Shown here: positions 43,731 through 51,009 of the stretch, one piece after another | Layout of the letters: each line of letters starts with the position of its first letter | Numbering within the stretch: position 1 is the stretch's first letter | Assembly: GCF_005886535.1 (NCBI RefSeq) | Contig: NZ_PNDS01000050.1 | Coordinates: 1 to 51,009 of the forward strand | Direction of reading: 5' to 3' | Origin: Pseudoalteromonas sp. S2755 | GTDB taxonomy: Bacteria; Pseudomonadota; Gammaproteobacteria; Enterobacterales; Alteromonadaceae | Length of the DNA stretch: 51,009 nucleotides | Position numbers and translations under genes: made by a program | The notes under the pieces: generated by a model | Database searches by the model: none | Seen by the model: only the letters and a program-made list of their open reading frames with translations | What the model was told of the DNA's origin: nothing

Positions 43731-44647
43731 TACAGAGACTCATTTTTTGGTGCAGACTGGGCTGCTCTAAATCGGTAACCCTTGGGCAGTGTGGCGTTTG
43801 GGTGGAGTAAGGTAGCCAGCTCAACTACGGCTTGTGGCGTGCGTGGGCCCATACCAAGTAAGTACGTTCCATCGATAAGTATAACTCGGTTGTTTTTAAC
43901 GGCGTTTGAGAACTTAAAGTGGGGAACTTGGCTTAAATCCGTCGCTTTTTGTTCTCCATGGCGGCCCATACTAATGATCACATCAGGATCCATGGCGATG
44001 GCCGCTTCGGTTGCGAGCGGCTTCCAACCGTCAAAATGCTGAGCTGCAACATTAACGCCGCCAGCTGCGTTGATAACCTCATCTGCAGAATTGCCAGCAC
44101 CCGCAACAATTGGTTGGCCACTACGCAGGCTTAAAACAAATAATACCTTAGGTTTGTTGTTCACTTGCTGTAGGACATGCGTTAAGGCTTTTCTGTCGGC
44201 TTGAATATATTCGACTAGCGCTTGGCCTTTTTCTTTAACTGCCAGTAACTTGGCGATTGTTGTTATTTTTTCTTCGACGCCAGCAAGATCATCGTTATCG
44301 CTGAAAATATAGGTGGGTAATCCGGTGTCTTGAAGCTGTTTTAATACCTTATCAGGGCCTGTATCTGCTTCACCGAGTAATAAATCAGGATTAAGGGAAA
44401 GGATCCCTTCAACGTTGATTTTTCTTACGTAACCGATTTGTGGTTTATCGGTCGCAGCAACAGGGAAGACGCTAGTACTGTCTACGCCAACGATACGATT
44501 TTCCTCGCCAAGTGCATAAATAATTTCTGTGATAGAGCCACCAGAAACAACGATATTTTTGGCACCTTGATCGGCATAGGTAGGTTGTAGAAGAGAAGTG
44601 AGTAGTAGCAAACTAGAAGTTAGCAGTGTCGTAATTTGAGCTTTCAT
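43730..44647 (-). CDS. hmuT: Haem-binding periplasmic protein HmuT
   Basis: A 305-residue exported class III solute-binding protein (signal peptide to about residue 25, ending TYADQGAK). The fold shows NIVVSGGSITEIIYALGEENRIVGVDSTSVFP, NPDLLLGEADTGPD and the C-terminal RTPQAVVELATLLHP. It receives haem after outer-membrane import and delivers it to HmuUV. It is the first gene of the leftward operon hmuTUV and diverges from tonB over a 63-bp gap holding a Fur-like site. Confidence 0.92.
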   Translation of the reverse strand: MKAQITTLLTSSLLLLTSLLQPTYADQGAKNIVVSGGSITEIIYALGEENRIVGVDSTSVFPVAATDKPQIGYVRKINVEGILSLNPDLLLGEADTGPDKVLKQLQDTGLPTYIFSDNDDLAGVEEKITTIAKLLAVKEKGQALVEYIQADRKALTHVLQQVNNKPKVLFVLSLRSGQPIVAGAGNSADEVINAAGGVNVAAQHFDGWKPLATEAAIAMDPDVIISMGRHGEQKATDLSQVPHFKFSNAVKNNRVILIDGTYLLGMGPRTPQAVVELATLLHPNATLPKGYRFRAAQSAPKNESL

Positions 44648-44678
44648 TACAGATCCAAACTTGTTAGTGTTTATTGCG

Positions 44679-44697
44679 AATAGTAACAGTTATCATT
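44679..44697. promoter_or_regulatory. Fur-box-like site in the hmuT/tonB divergent promoter
   Basis: AATAGTAACAGTTATCATT lies in the 63-bp gap between hmuT and tonB and matches GATAATGATAATCATTATC at 12 of 19 positions; its right half GTTATCA agrees with the 7-1-7 Fur half-site at 6 of 7. Iron-repressed expression of both operons from one site is the likely effect. Confidence 0.55.
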
Positions 44698-44710
44698 TGT
44701 CTTTATCAAT

Positions 44711-45451
44711 ATGAAATTAATTATCTGCATCACAGTCTCCGCTCTGCTGCATGGCTTGTGGTGGTTATTTCCTGCAAGCTCAGCACTGGTGTGGCACTCA
44801 GGCGTTGCTGCAAATGAAGTGAGTAAAGTCACCAAACCACTCATGATTTCGTTTGCGGCGCAACCTTCCCAAGAGCCGCCTCAAAAAGTGGAAGCAGAGC
44901 AAGCGCCATCTGATTTTAATGGCACTACGCACCTACTTAAAAAACCACAGAAGCAAGAGCAGAAAGCCAAGCCTGTACCCAAACCCAAGCAACAGACCAA
45001 TGAGCGGCCACAACCTAAAAAGCTTAATAAAGCCACAGTGCCTGAGAATAAAAGGACTATTGAAGCAACGGAGCCTACCTCAACACGAGAAAATACGTCG
45101 CAGCAAGAAGAGACGCAAACAGCCTCAGCGAAGCACCTCAGTGAAGCAAATAGTACCGATGACTCTCCTGTTAAATTAGATGCTTTACCTTTATTCAAAG
45201 CACCAAGACCTGCGCTTAGCTACCCGTTACGTGCCAAGCGAAGAGGGCTTGAAGGCGTGACTATTTTTGAAATTGAGCTGGATCAAAAAGGTGAAATCGT
45301 GAAGTTAACTTTGGTTAAAAGCAGTGGCCATCAATCTTTGGACATAGCTGCTCGCAAGAACGTTGAGCAATGGCAATTTCACCCAGTTTTTCGTGACGGT
45401 AATGCTGTAAAAGCCTTGTTTACCGTACCCATTAAATTTTCCCTTTCTTAG
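44711..45451 (+). CDS. tonB: Energy transducer TonB
   Basis: A 246-residue protein with an N-terminal inner-membrane anchor (KLIICITVSALLHGLWWLF, containing the conserved S-x3-H). A long Pro/Lys/Glu-rich periplasmic linker (about 50-155) follows. The C-terminal TonB domain has LSYPLRAKRRGLEGVTIFEIELD, SSGHQSLDIAARKNVEQWQFHP and the final FTVPIKFSL. It carries energy from ExbBD to the haem receptor. No clear ribosome binding site is visible before the ATG. Confidence 0.92.
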   Translation: MKLIICITVSALLHGLWWLFPASSALVWHSGVAANEVSKVTKPLMISFAAQPSQEPPQKVEAEQAPSDFNGTTHLLKKPQKQEQKAKPVPKPKQQTNERPQPKKLNKATVPENKRTIEATEPTSTRENTSQQEETQTASAKHLSEANSTDDSPVKLDALPLFKAPRPALSYPLRAKRRGLEGVTIFEIELDQKGEIVKLTLVKSSGHQSLDIAARKNVEQWQFHPVFRDGNAVKALFTVPIKFSLS

Positions 45452-45465
45452 AGAGTATTACTACG

Positions 45466-45969
45466 ATGCAGTCCTGGTTTTCCCAACTTGGCCCAATGCA
45501 ATGGCCATTTTTATGTTTGTCGGTTATTGCGCTTGCGGTGATTATAGAGCGTCTTTGGGTGCTTAGCCGCGCTTGGTTTACCGTCCTTGAAATCAAGCGT
45601 AAACCTCACTTTTTTCGTAGCAAAGCAGTCGGCGCTTTGCGGTTACAAGGGTATGTTTTTGAGTGGCGTAAGCGGTTAGTGATTTTAAGCATTATCGGCA
45701 CGCTAAGCCCATTAATGGGACTCTTTGGCACTGTCTGGGGGCTGGTATTAATGTTTAAAACCATTGCCGAAACTCAGCAAGCTGTAACACCCGCGTTATT
45801 AGCGGATGGATTATGGGAAGCTATGTATTCAACTATGGCGGGACTGGCGATAGCCATGCCATGTTTACTTATTTATGGCGTTTTGCAAGCGATGGTTGAG
45901 CGTTTTCAAAGCGAGCTTGTGCTTTATATGAATACCCAATTTACCTTGGTGGAGGCAGATAATGCTTGA
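45466..45969 (+). CDS. exbB: ExbB-like MotA/TolQ/ExbB proton channel protein
   Basis: A 167-residue inner-membrane protein, short for the family. Three hydrophobic segments can be seen, with the conserved GTLSPLMGLFGTVWGLVLMFKTIAE and the helix LADGLWEAMYSTMAGLAIAMPCLLIY (GL..A..TT..GL..AIP pattern). It forms the proton channel of the TonB system with ExbD. Its frame overlaps exbD by eight bases. Confidence 0.92.
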   Translation: MQSWFSQLGPMQWPFLCLSVIALAVIIERLWVLSRAWFTVLEIKRKPHFFRSKAVGALRLQGYVFEWRKRLVILSIIGTLSPLMGLFGTVWGLVLMFKTIAETQQAVTPALLADGLWEAMYSTMAGLAIAMPCLLIYGVLQAMVERFQSELVLYMNTQFTLVEADNA

Positions 45970-46369
45970 GCTGCCGACACCCAAACCTCAGCACTTAGGT
46001 GCTGATTTAACCGCGTTACTCGATGTGCTTTTTATCGTCCTTGTATTTTTGCTGCTCAGTGTGGCGGTAAAACTCAACGTCTTGGAGGTCAACTTACCAA
46101 CAGCGGGAAAAAATGGTGAGGTTGTACTGGAAAAAACACCGAAGGTAGTGAGCATCATGTTCAATCATGATCAAATAGCCTATGCCTTAGACGAGCAGCC
46201 GTTTAGCGCGGAAAACACGCTGATACAAGCGCTTGGTCATTTAGACAAGTCAGAGGTGATTTATATCGCCGTGGATAAACAAGTACCCAGTGAAGCACTG
46301 GTATCACTTTTTGCACAGCTTAGTACACTCGAGATTCAAGTTGCGAACTTAATCGCCAAAAGCGAATAA
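45962..46369 (+). CDS. exbD: ExbD-like biopolymer transport protein
   Basis: A 135-residue protein with one N-terminal membrane helix (ALLDVLFIVLVFLLLSVAVKL) that carries the functional Asp (LTALLDVLF), and a periplasmic domain. The family pattern N..PLIDV.FLLL is modified to GADLTALLDVLFIVLVF. Together with ExbB it couples the proton gradient to TonB. The overlap with exbB suggests co-translation. Confidence 0.9.
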   Translation: MLELPTPKPQHLGADLTALLDVLFIVLVFLLLSVAVKLNVLEVNLPTAGKNGEVVLEKTPKVVSIMFNHDQIAYALDEQPFSAENTLIQALGHLDKSEVIYIAVDKQVPSEALVSLFAQLSTLEIQVANLIAKSE

Positions 46370-46404
46370 AAATAATTACCATTTAGATTGGTGTGTGTTA
46401 TATT
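46367..46404 (+). promoter_or_regulatory. Receptor promoter with overlapping Fur-box-like site
   Basis: A promoter TTACCA (46376-46381), 17-bp spacer, TATATT (46399-46404) precedes the receptor gene. TAAAAATAATTACCA (46367-46381) matches TGATAATNATTATCA at 11 of 14 fixed positions and overlaps the -35 box, as expected for Fur repression. A leader of roughly 110 bases follows before the ATG. Confidence 0.6.
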
Positions 46405-46520
46405 GCGCCGCGACAATCGCATTTCATCTTGGATGAGCCTGTTTAGATAAGACAGGACTAGGGAAGATCAGGGGCAAAGTTGAAGTGCGTGTAAAAAATA
46501 ACGACACTCGGAGTATTCTT

Positions 46521-48638
46521 ATGCGTTTATCTAAATTAACCCTTTTCATCGCGCTTGCCACTTCTGCCACCTGGGTACAAGCTGCTTCTTCTTCCAATGA
46601 GGATGTTTCTCAGTCGACAGTGGTAAAAACAGACTTAGATGCAGTGACTGTCACGGCAACGCGTACCGCAAAAACCGCATTGCAATCGGCACAAGCGGTG
46701 AATGTGATTTCGTCGGAGCAAATAGAGCGCAAATTAGATAGCAGTGTATTTGAGACCTTAGATACCATTCCTAATGTTTCTGCCAGTGGTGGGCCAAGAG
46801 CGGCTGGACATAAGTTCAATATTCGTGGCTTTAGTGACGCGGAAGACGTGATGGTGACGATTGATGGCATGCTGCAAACCTTTGAAAAATATCGCATGGG
46901 TAGCCTGTTCACTGATCCGGAATTATATCGCTCAATAAGCATTAAACGAGGCACGAGTACTGTGCTGCATGGGGGCGGTGCACTTGGTGGTGTTGTTCAG
47001 TTTGAGCTAAAAGACGCCGCTGATTTTTTACAGGATGGTGAAGTCGCTGGCGCTAAAATTAAACTCGGTTATGACAGCAACAATGCTCAGAAAAATGCTT
47101 CGGTGATAGCTTTTGCAAGGCCGAATGATTCGCTCGACTTACTAGCTGGTGTGGTAAAGCGCGACAGTGATGATTGGGAGCTTTCTAATGATGAAACTTT
47201 GGACAACTCGGCAATCGAAAATAGCTCTGTTCTATTAAAAGGGGAATATTTCTTAAGTGATGATGCCATTGTGGGGGCAAGCTACACCGAAACCACAGAT
47301 AACCAGCGAACCGAGTTTAATACAACAGATCCGGGCGCATGGGGGACGGTGTACCGTGAAGTTGAGCAGTCCGTTACTAATCTGAGTTATGAACTCAACC
47401 CAGCGAATAATCCTTATCTAAACCTAAGCGCTAAGGCCGGTTATACCAGCAGTCAAGTGACTGAATCTGATGGTGTCGGCATGCTTGAGGACTACATCGG
47501 TATTGAATCAAACTATGAATACAACATCACTACTCTGGATGTAATGAATACTAGCGTATTGGACTCACATACTTTGACCTATGGCGTGCAATATACCGAC
47601 AAAGAGCGTATTGGTGAAAAGACCGCATTACCTTGCTTAAAAGTTAACTACGAGACCTATGCTTGTGAGCAATATGGCTCGACTCCAACCACCGCTGAGA
47701 TGACATCCCAACCGGGTGGTACACAAAAGCGCTCCGGTGTGTATATCCAAGATGAATTCACTTGGCAGCAACTTACTGTGATCGCAGGACTTCGCTATGA
47801 ACGCTATAGCACTTCACCAACGGCTAAATTCCAACAGATGTTTGCAGCACTAGATAGTAAAGTGACACACAGTGATTGGGCGGGGGCTTTGAGCGTAAAC
47901 TATCAACTGACGCCACAGTGGGCGGTGTTTGCAAACCGCCAAGAAGGTTTCCGTGCACCACTCATTGACGAGTTGTACGATCAATATGGTGGCAGACAAC
48001 CGGGATTAGCGTTAGACGTAGAATATAGCAACAATACCGAAGTTGGCGTGACCTATCAGGCAAATAACATACTCACTGACAATGACACATTAACAGCACG
48101 TTTTATCTATTTCGATATCTCGGTAGACGATGAAATCACGTCGGTCACCAGCAATTTGACCAATCCCGTACCTGCACCGCGTTATGCGAATCGCGCTAGC
48201 AATGATAGAGATGGCATTGAGCTGGAAGTAAACTTTGCAACACCACGTTTTTACAGCAACTTTTCTTACAGTGACATAGACGGTAAAGATCAAGACAATA
48301 AGCCTTTGTGGTATTTGCCTGCAGACAAAATGGCTTTGGATTTAGGCGCCTCGTTATTTGATCAAGCCGTTCAAGTTGGTGCACAAATAGTAAGGCGTGG
48401 CGAGCGTGATGTGCAGGTGATGGACCGCGCAACAAGACAATATTCAACGCAAACACAAAAAAGCTACACCCTGACCGATTTATATGCGAGTTGGGATATT
48501 AATGCTGCCTTTAATCTAAGAGTTGCTGTCGATAATGTCTTTAACAAAGAATACAAACTAATGGCTGGTACCGGTGGTGGAATAGGCGATTACGGTTTTG
48601 GCCGCAACATTAAAACCCAGATCAGCTGGCGTTTTTAA
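46521..48638 (+). CDS. TonB-dependent haem/haemoglobin receptor
   Basis: A receptor of 705 residues with a signal peptide (MRLSKLTLFIALATSATWVQA). The TonB box region is DLDAVTVTATRTAKTA. The plug domain has RGFSDAEDVMVTIDGM and SLFTDPELYRSISIKRGTSTVLHGGGALGG. A 22-strand beta-barrel follows, with the family hallmark FRAPLIDELYDQYGG (FRAP box, as in HutA/HmuR/HasR-type haem receptors), and the C-terminal end ISWRF suits outer-membrane assembly. ATG 46521 is chosen because CGGAG lies before it. It would bind haem or haem proteins outside the cell and pass haem inward using TonB. Confidence 0.93.
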   Translation: MRLSKLTLFIALATSATWVQAASSSNEDVSQSTVVKTDLDAVTVTATRTAKTALQSAQAVNVISSEQIERKLDSSVFETLDTIPNVSASGGPRAAGHKFNIRGFSDAEDVMVTIDGMLQTFEKYRMGSLFTDPELYRSISIKRGTSTVLHGGGALGGVVQFELKDAADFLQDGEVAGAKIKLGYDSNNAQKNASVIAFARPNDSLDLLAGVVKRDSDDWELSNDETLDNSAIENSSVLLKGEYFLSDDAIVGASYTETTDNQRTEFNTTDPGAWGTVYREVEQSVTNLSYELNPANNPYLNLSAKAGYTSSQVTESDGVGMLEDYIGIESNYEYNITTLDVMNTSVLDSHTLTYGVQYTDKERIGEKTALPCLKVNYETYACEQYGSTPTTAEMTSQPGGTQKRSGVYIQDEFTWQQLTVIAGLRYERYSTSPTAKFQQMFAALDSKVTHSDWAGALSVNYQLTPQWAVFANRQEGFRAPLIDELYDQYGGRQPGLALDVEYSNNTEVGVTYQANNILTDNDTLTARFIYFDISVDDEITSVTSNLTNPVPAPRYANRASNDRDGIELEVNFATPRFYSNFSYSDIDGKDQDNKPLWYLPADKMALDLGASLFDQAVQVGAQIVRRGERDVQVMDRATRQYSTQTQKSYTLTDLYASWDINAAFNLRVAVDNVFNKEYKLMAGTGGGIGDYGFGRNIKTQISWRF

Positions 48639-48647
48639 GGAGAGATC

Positions 48648-49715
48648 ATGAAGCAATTAATTCAAGACTATAAAACCTTGTTAGCGGGTGAGCCAAGGAC
48701 ACGGCCCGTTGATGCTGCAATGCAACTGGGCGTGAGTGAGGCTGAATTATTAAATGCCCAACTCGAAGAGGCGGTGACAGCCACGGTAACGCGCTTAGAT
48801 GAAACGCAGATTGCCGATATCCTCAAAAGCCTGAAAAAACTGGGTAAAGTGATGGCGCTGACGCGTAACGGCAGCGTGGTAAATGAAATTAAAGGGTTAT
48901 ACGAAAAGCTCTATGTTTCAGACAATAATGGCAAACTGAGTGGTATTGCAATCAATCCCGGCGGTATCGACTTGCGGTTATTTTTGTATCGTTGGCAAAG
49001 CGTATTCTTAGTTGAAACCGAAAGTCACACGAGCTTTCAATTTTTTGATGAAAACGGCCGTGCGGTACATAAGGTTTATACCACGGCTGAGTCGGACTTT
49101 AACGAATTGGTGAATATAAAAGCGCGCTACCAACTAACATCACAGCGCCCATTTAGCGTGAAGCCATTTGAACTTGTGGAGCCTGTAATTACCTCGCCTA
49201 GCGCTGATCAACTAGATAGCTTTAGATGTCAGTGGGGAGAGCTTGAAGATGTGCACCATTTTCCAAAGCTATTAGATACATACAACCTTGAACGTTTGCA
49301 GGCTCTCGAACTTGTCGGCTCACCATGGAGCTTTGAGCTACAGAGCTTTGAACTTGCTGATATTTTTCAGCAAGCAAAAACGTTTAAGCAAGAGATTATG
49401 GTATTTGTCGGCAACCCAGGTGCGGTACAGATTTTCTCGGGGAAGGTTGAAAACCTCAAGCAAGTTGGCCCTTGGTTTAACGTCTTAGATCCTGAGTTTA
49501 ACCTACATATAAAAGCAGACGATTTGACCCGCGCATTCGTGGTGAGAAAACCCACGGATAACGGCAATACGGTGGTCACCTCTATTGAGTTTTTTGATGC
49601 CAATCGCGAGACTGTACTAACGCTATTTGGCCGCCGCATTGAAGGCAAAAAGCAAACCAGCGAATGGCAAGCCCTCTGTGAGCGATTGATCCATAAAGGA
49701 CAGGTTGCGGCGTGA
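48648..49715 (+). CDS. hmuS: Haem-degrading or haem-handling protein HmuS/HemS
   Basis: A 355-residue cytoplasmic protein of the HemS/ChuS family, built from two similar halves (about 1-170 and 185-355). The second half repeats stretches such as FQQAKTFKQEIMVFVGNPGAVQIFSG and GPWFNVLDPEFNLHI. Family members bind haem and either release iron or deliver haem. A strong ribosome binding site (AAGGAGAGATC) precedes the ATG, 9 bp after the receptor stop, so the two genes are one operon. Confidence 0.93.
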   Translation: MKQLIQDYKTLLAGEPRTRPVDAAMQLGVSEAELLNAQLEEAVTATVTRLDETQIADILKSLKKLGKVMALTRNGSVVNEIKGLYEKLYVSDNNGKLSGIAINPGGIDLRLFLYRWQSVFLVETESHTSFQFFDENGRAVHKVYTTAESDFNELVNIKARYQLTSQRPFSVKPFELVEPVITSPSADQLDSFRCQWGELEDVHHFPKLLDTYNLERLQALELVGSPWSFELQSFELADIFQQAKTFKQEIMVFVGNPGAVQIFSGKVENLKQVGPWFNVLDPEFNLHIKADDLTRAFVVRKPTDNGNTVVTSIEFFDANRETVLTLFGRRIEGKKQTSEWQALCERLIHKGQVAA

Positions 49716-49760
49716 TACCTGAGCTATAGAAAAGTTATCTTTTACAACCAGCTATCTTAA

Positions 49761-49785
49761 AAAGGGCTCAATAAACGAGCCCTTT
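49761..49785 (+). terminator. Rho-independent terminator after hmuS
   Basis: AAAGGGCTC and GAGCCCTTT form a 9-bp stem with a 7-nt loop, followed by GATTTTCT. It ends the rightward haem operon 45 bp after the hmuS stop; the AAA/TTT ends could also serve the convergent epimerase gene. Confidence 0.8.
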
Positions 49786-49838
49786 GATTTTCTAGTGCCA
49801 AACTTGGACACTGAAATCATGCATAAGTAAATTGCTTC

Positions 49839-50720
49839 CTAGCTCCGTTTTAAAACGGGCAACACCTCTGCTATTTCGTTATCTAACATTTCCAGCACAC
49901 TAGCGAAGCTATGCCTAGGCTGCCAATCTAACTTGTTTTGTGCCGAAGAGGAATCATACACACGGTCCAAGCTCGCTGGCAATGGCCACCCTCTTTGCTC
50001 AAAATTTGCTGCTATCTCAGGGCACTTTTCCTTAATAACTGCACTTGCATTGTGATAAAGATGTTCGCAGTCATTGAGGCTAAATGGTGTAAAACCAGAG
50101 ATAATAAAACGATTAAAACCGCGTAAGCGCTTAACTATGGCGCATGAATGCGCATTTGCGACATCACGAACATCTATACCTCGAGTAAGGCGGTATATTG
50201 CCATCAAATCTGCGGGCTCTGGAAAACATCGAGACATTTGTAATACTGTAACCGGAAGATTGAAAAGGTTTGAAATTTCATTCAATTTGTTTTCCGCAAG
50301 TATTTTACTTTTATGGTAGATAGACTTGGGTTTAGGCTCGACCTGCTCCGTTATCCAACTAGCAAAACCTTCAGAAGATGAAGCGTAACCATAAAGTGCG
50401 GTTGTACTGGTAAAGACAAAGTGCTTAATTCCTGCTTTGATCCCATTTAAAGCAAGCTGTTCGGTTGCATCGACATTGATAGCTAAAAACTCCTCATCAG
50501 CTATTAACCCAACATGTGGCGCATGAAGTGCAGCGGTATGCACAACAGCATCCACGCCTTCGAGGGCTTTAGAAATTAACTCGCCATCGCAAATGTCACC
50601 GATAAAGTCTACCGTTGAGCAGGGCGTTTTATCCAAACCTACTACGTCATGATTCTTCATCAATTTGATGTAAATAGCACGCCCGACTCGCCCAGCAGAG
50701 CCTGTTACCAATATTCTCAT
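49839..50720 (-). CDS. NAD-dependent epimerase/dehydratase family protein
   Basis: A 293-residue protein with a Rossmann fold. The dinucleotide motif is LVTGSAGRVGRAIY, and VVHTAALHAPHVGL, FTSTTALYGYASS and the catalytic YHKSK follow (extended SDR type). The C-terminal substrate-binding part is compact (HSFASVLEMLDNEI). It probably converts a nucleotide-sugar or small aldehyde; the substrate is unknown. It stands alone on the minus strand between the haem locus and the repeat/transposase end. Confidence 0.9.
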   Translation of the reverse strand: MRILVTGSAGRVGRAIYIKLMKNHDVVGLDKTPCSTVDFIGDICDGELISKALEGVDAVVHTAALHAPHVGLIADEEFLAINVDATEQLALNGIKAGIKHFVFTSTTALYGYASSSEGFASWITEQVEPKPKSIYHKSKILAENKLNEISNLFNLPVTVLQMSRCFPEPADLMAIYRLTRGIDVRDVANAHSCAIVKRLRGFNRFIISGFTPFSLNDCEHLYHNASAVIKEKCPEIAANFEQRGWPLPASLDRVYDSSSAQNKLDWQPRHSFASVLEMLDNEIAEVLPVLKRS

Positions 50721-50771
50721 TTTGTGTGCCTTTTACTATTTGAAATTCAAAACAGTCCGGCAGAATAAATT

Positions 50772-50818
50772 AAATCGCTGACACCCACCACTAATTTGCA
50801 CCTTCCTAAGATACCGCC
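50772..50818. repeat. REP-like 47-bp repeat, unit 1
   Basis: First of two direct copies, starting 54 bp apart and agreeing at 42 of 47 positions with the second. It begins AAATCGCTGACACCCAC; on the other strand this reads GTGGGTGTCAGCGATTT, carrying the 12-bp core also seen at 16.2 and 18.9 kb. It lies upstream of the transposase gene. Confidence 0.8.
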
Positions 50819-50825
50819 CGCTCAT

Positions 50826-50872
50826 AAATCGCTGACACCCACTACTAATTTGCACTTTCTAAAGATACTGCC
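50826..50872. repeat. REP-like 47-bp repeat, unit 2
   Basis: Second copy (AAATCGCTGACACCCACTAC at its start, GATACTGCC at its end), 42 bp before the transposase ATG. A pair of REP sequences flanking a Y1-type transposase gene is the usual layout for REP-associated tyrosine transposases. Confidence 0.8.
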
Positions 50873-50914
50873 TAAGCTTTAATTCTGTACTCAAAGGACT
50901 GAGGAAACTGAACT

Positions 50915-51009
50915 ATGGCAACTGCCCGTAAAAGACAAATCAGTTTAACCGACACCAAATACTATCACTGTATCTCCCGTTGCGTAAGGCGCGCGTTTCT
51001 ATGCGGTGA
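50915..51009 (+). CDS. REP-associated tyrosine transposase (IS200-like), partial
   Basis: The first 31 codons of a gene that runs off the window. It starts at ATG 50915 behind TGAGGAAACTGAACT. The product begins [20 protein letters not shown], followed by [24 protein letters not shown] is the N-terminal signature of the Y1 (HUH) transposases in the RAYT group, which carry the HisxHis and catalytic Tyr further downstream (not visible here). Such proteins act on REP sequences like the two 47-bp repeats directly upstream. Confidence 0.85.
   Translation, partial: MATARKRQISLTDTKYYHCISRCVRRAFLCG

Noticed and set aside
1..51009. CRISPR arrays, rRNA/tRNA genes, prophage or plasmid replication genes
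   Set aside because: None seen; no regularly spaced repeats, no tRNA-like cloverleaf or integrase was recognised in a read of both strands, though a covariance-model scan was not possible.

Overview
The window reads as the chromosome of a marine gammaproteobacterium, most like Pseudoalteromonas. This is an inference from AT-leaning intergenic DNA, the many exported hydrolases, a HmuTUV/TonB/ExbBD haem system and the protein families present; no rRNA or tRNA was seen that would settle it.

Layout. 0-3.6 kb: a large secreted S8 protease with a GlyGly-CTERM tail (minus strand). 4.1-7.1 kb: GNAT acetyltransferase, Crp/Fnr regulator, ICMT-type methyltransferase, a mini I78-like inhibitor, a small secreted protein, a DUF1289 protein and a GST-like protein, all plus strand. 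7.2-14.4 kb: a self-contained efflux operon (HlyD-type adaptor, MacB-type ATPase, duplicated FtsX/MacB permease) followed by its own sigma-54 activator and histidine kinase. A sigma-54 promoter and two 18-bp enhancer-like dyads lie just upstream. 14.6-23.4 kb: accessory region with a calcium-binding-type repeat protein, a LysE exporter with an AraC regulator, a DUF4410 lipoprotein, REP-like repeats, a ricin-lectin secreted protein, a DUF6985-like protein and a periplasmic solute-binding protein.

24.1-28.7 kb (minus strand): the most interesting block. A MvdC/MvdD-type ATP-grasp ligase precedes a 61-residue peptide with a Gly-Gly leader end and a Thr/Ser/Asp-rich tail, then a periplasmic ChaN/EreA-like hydrolase and an S9 peptidase. 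This looks like a graspetide (omega-ester RiPP) cluster. 28.8-32.1 kb: folate-independent methionine synthase MesD with its partner MesX, an upstream array resembling MetJ boxes, and a divergent TauE/SafE exporter. 32.2-41.8 kb: small genes, an internally deleted LysR remnant, a serine beta-lactamase-like hydrolase with a tetratricopeptide tail, an OmpR-type two-component system divergent from a YtcJ-like amidohydrolase lipoprotein, a luciferase-like monooxygenase, an orphan lanthipeptide-like precursor, a Nudix hydrolase, a frameshifted DUF2214 gene and a VOC protein.

41.9-49.8 kb: a complete haem acquisition locus. hmuTUV runs leftward. tonB-exbB-exbD, a TonB-dependent haem receptor and the haem-utilisation protein HmuS run rightward. 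Fur-like sites lie in the divergent promoter and at the receptor promoter. Haem would be bound at the outer membrane by the receptor, energised by TonB-ExbBD, captured by HmuT, moved inward by HmuUV and handled by HmuS. 49.8-51.0 kb: an NAD-dependent epimerase, then two 47-bp repeats upstream of a REP-associated (Y1-type) transposase gene cut off by the window edge.
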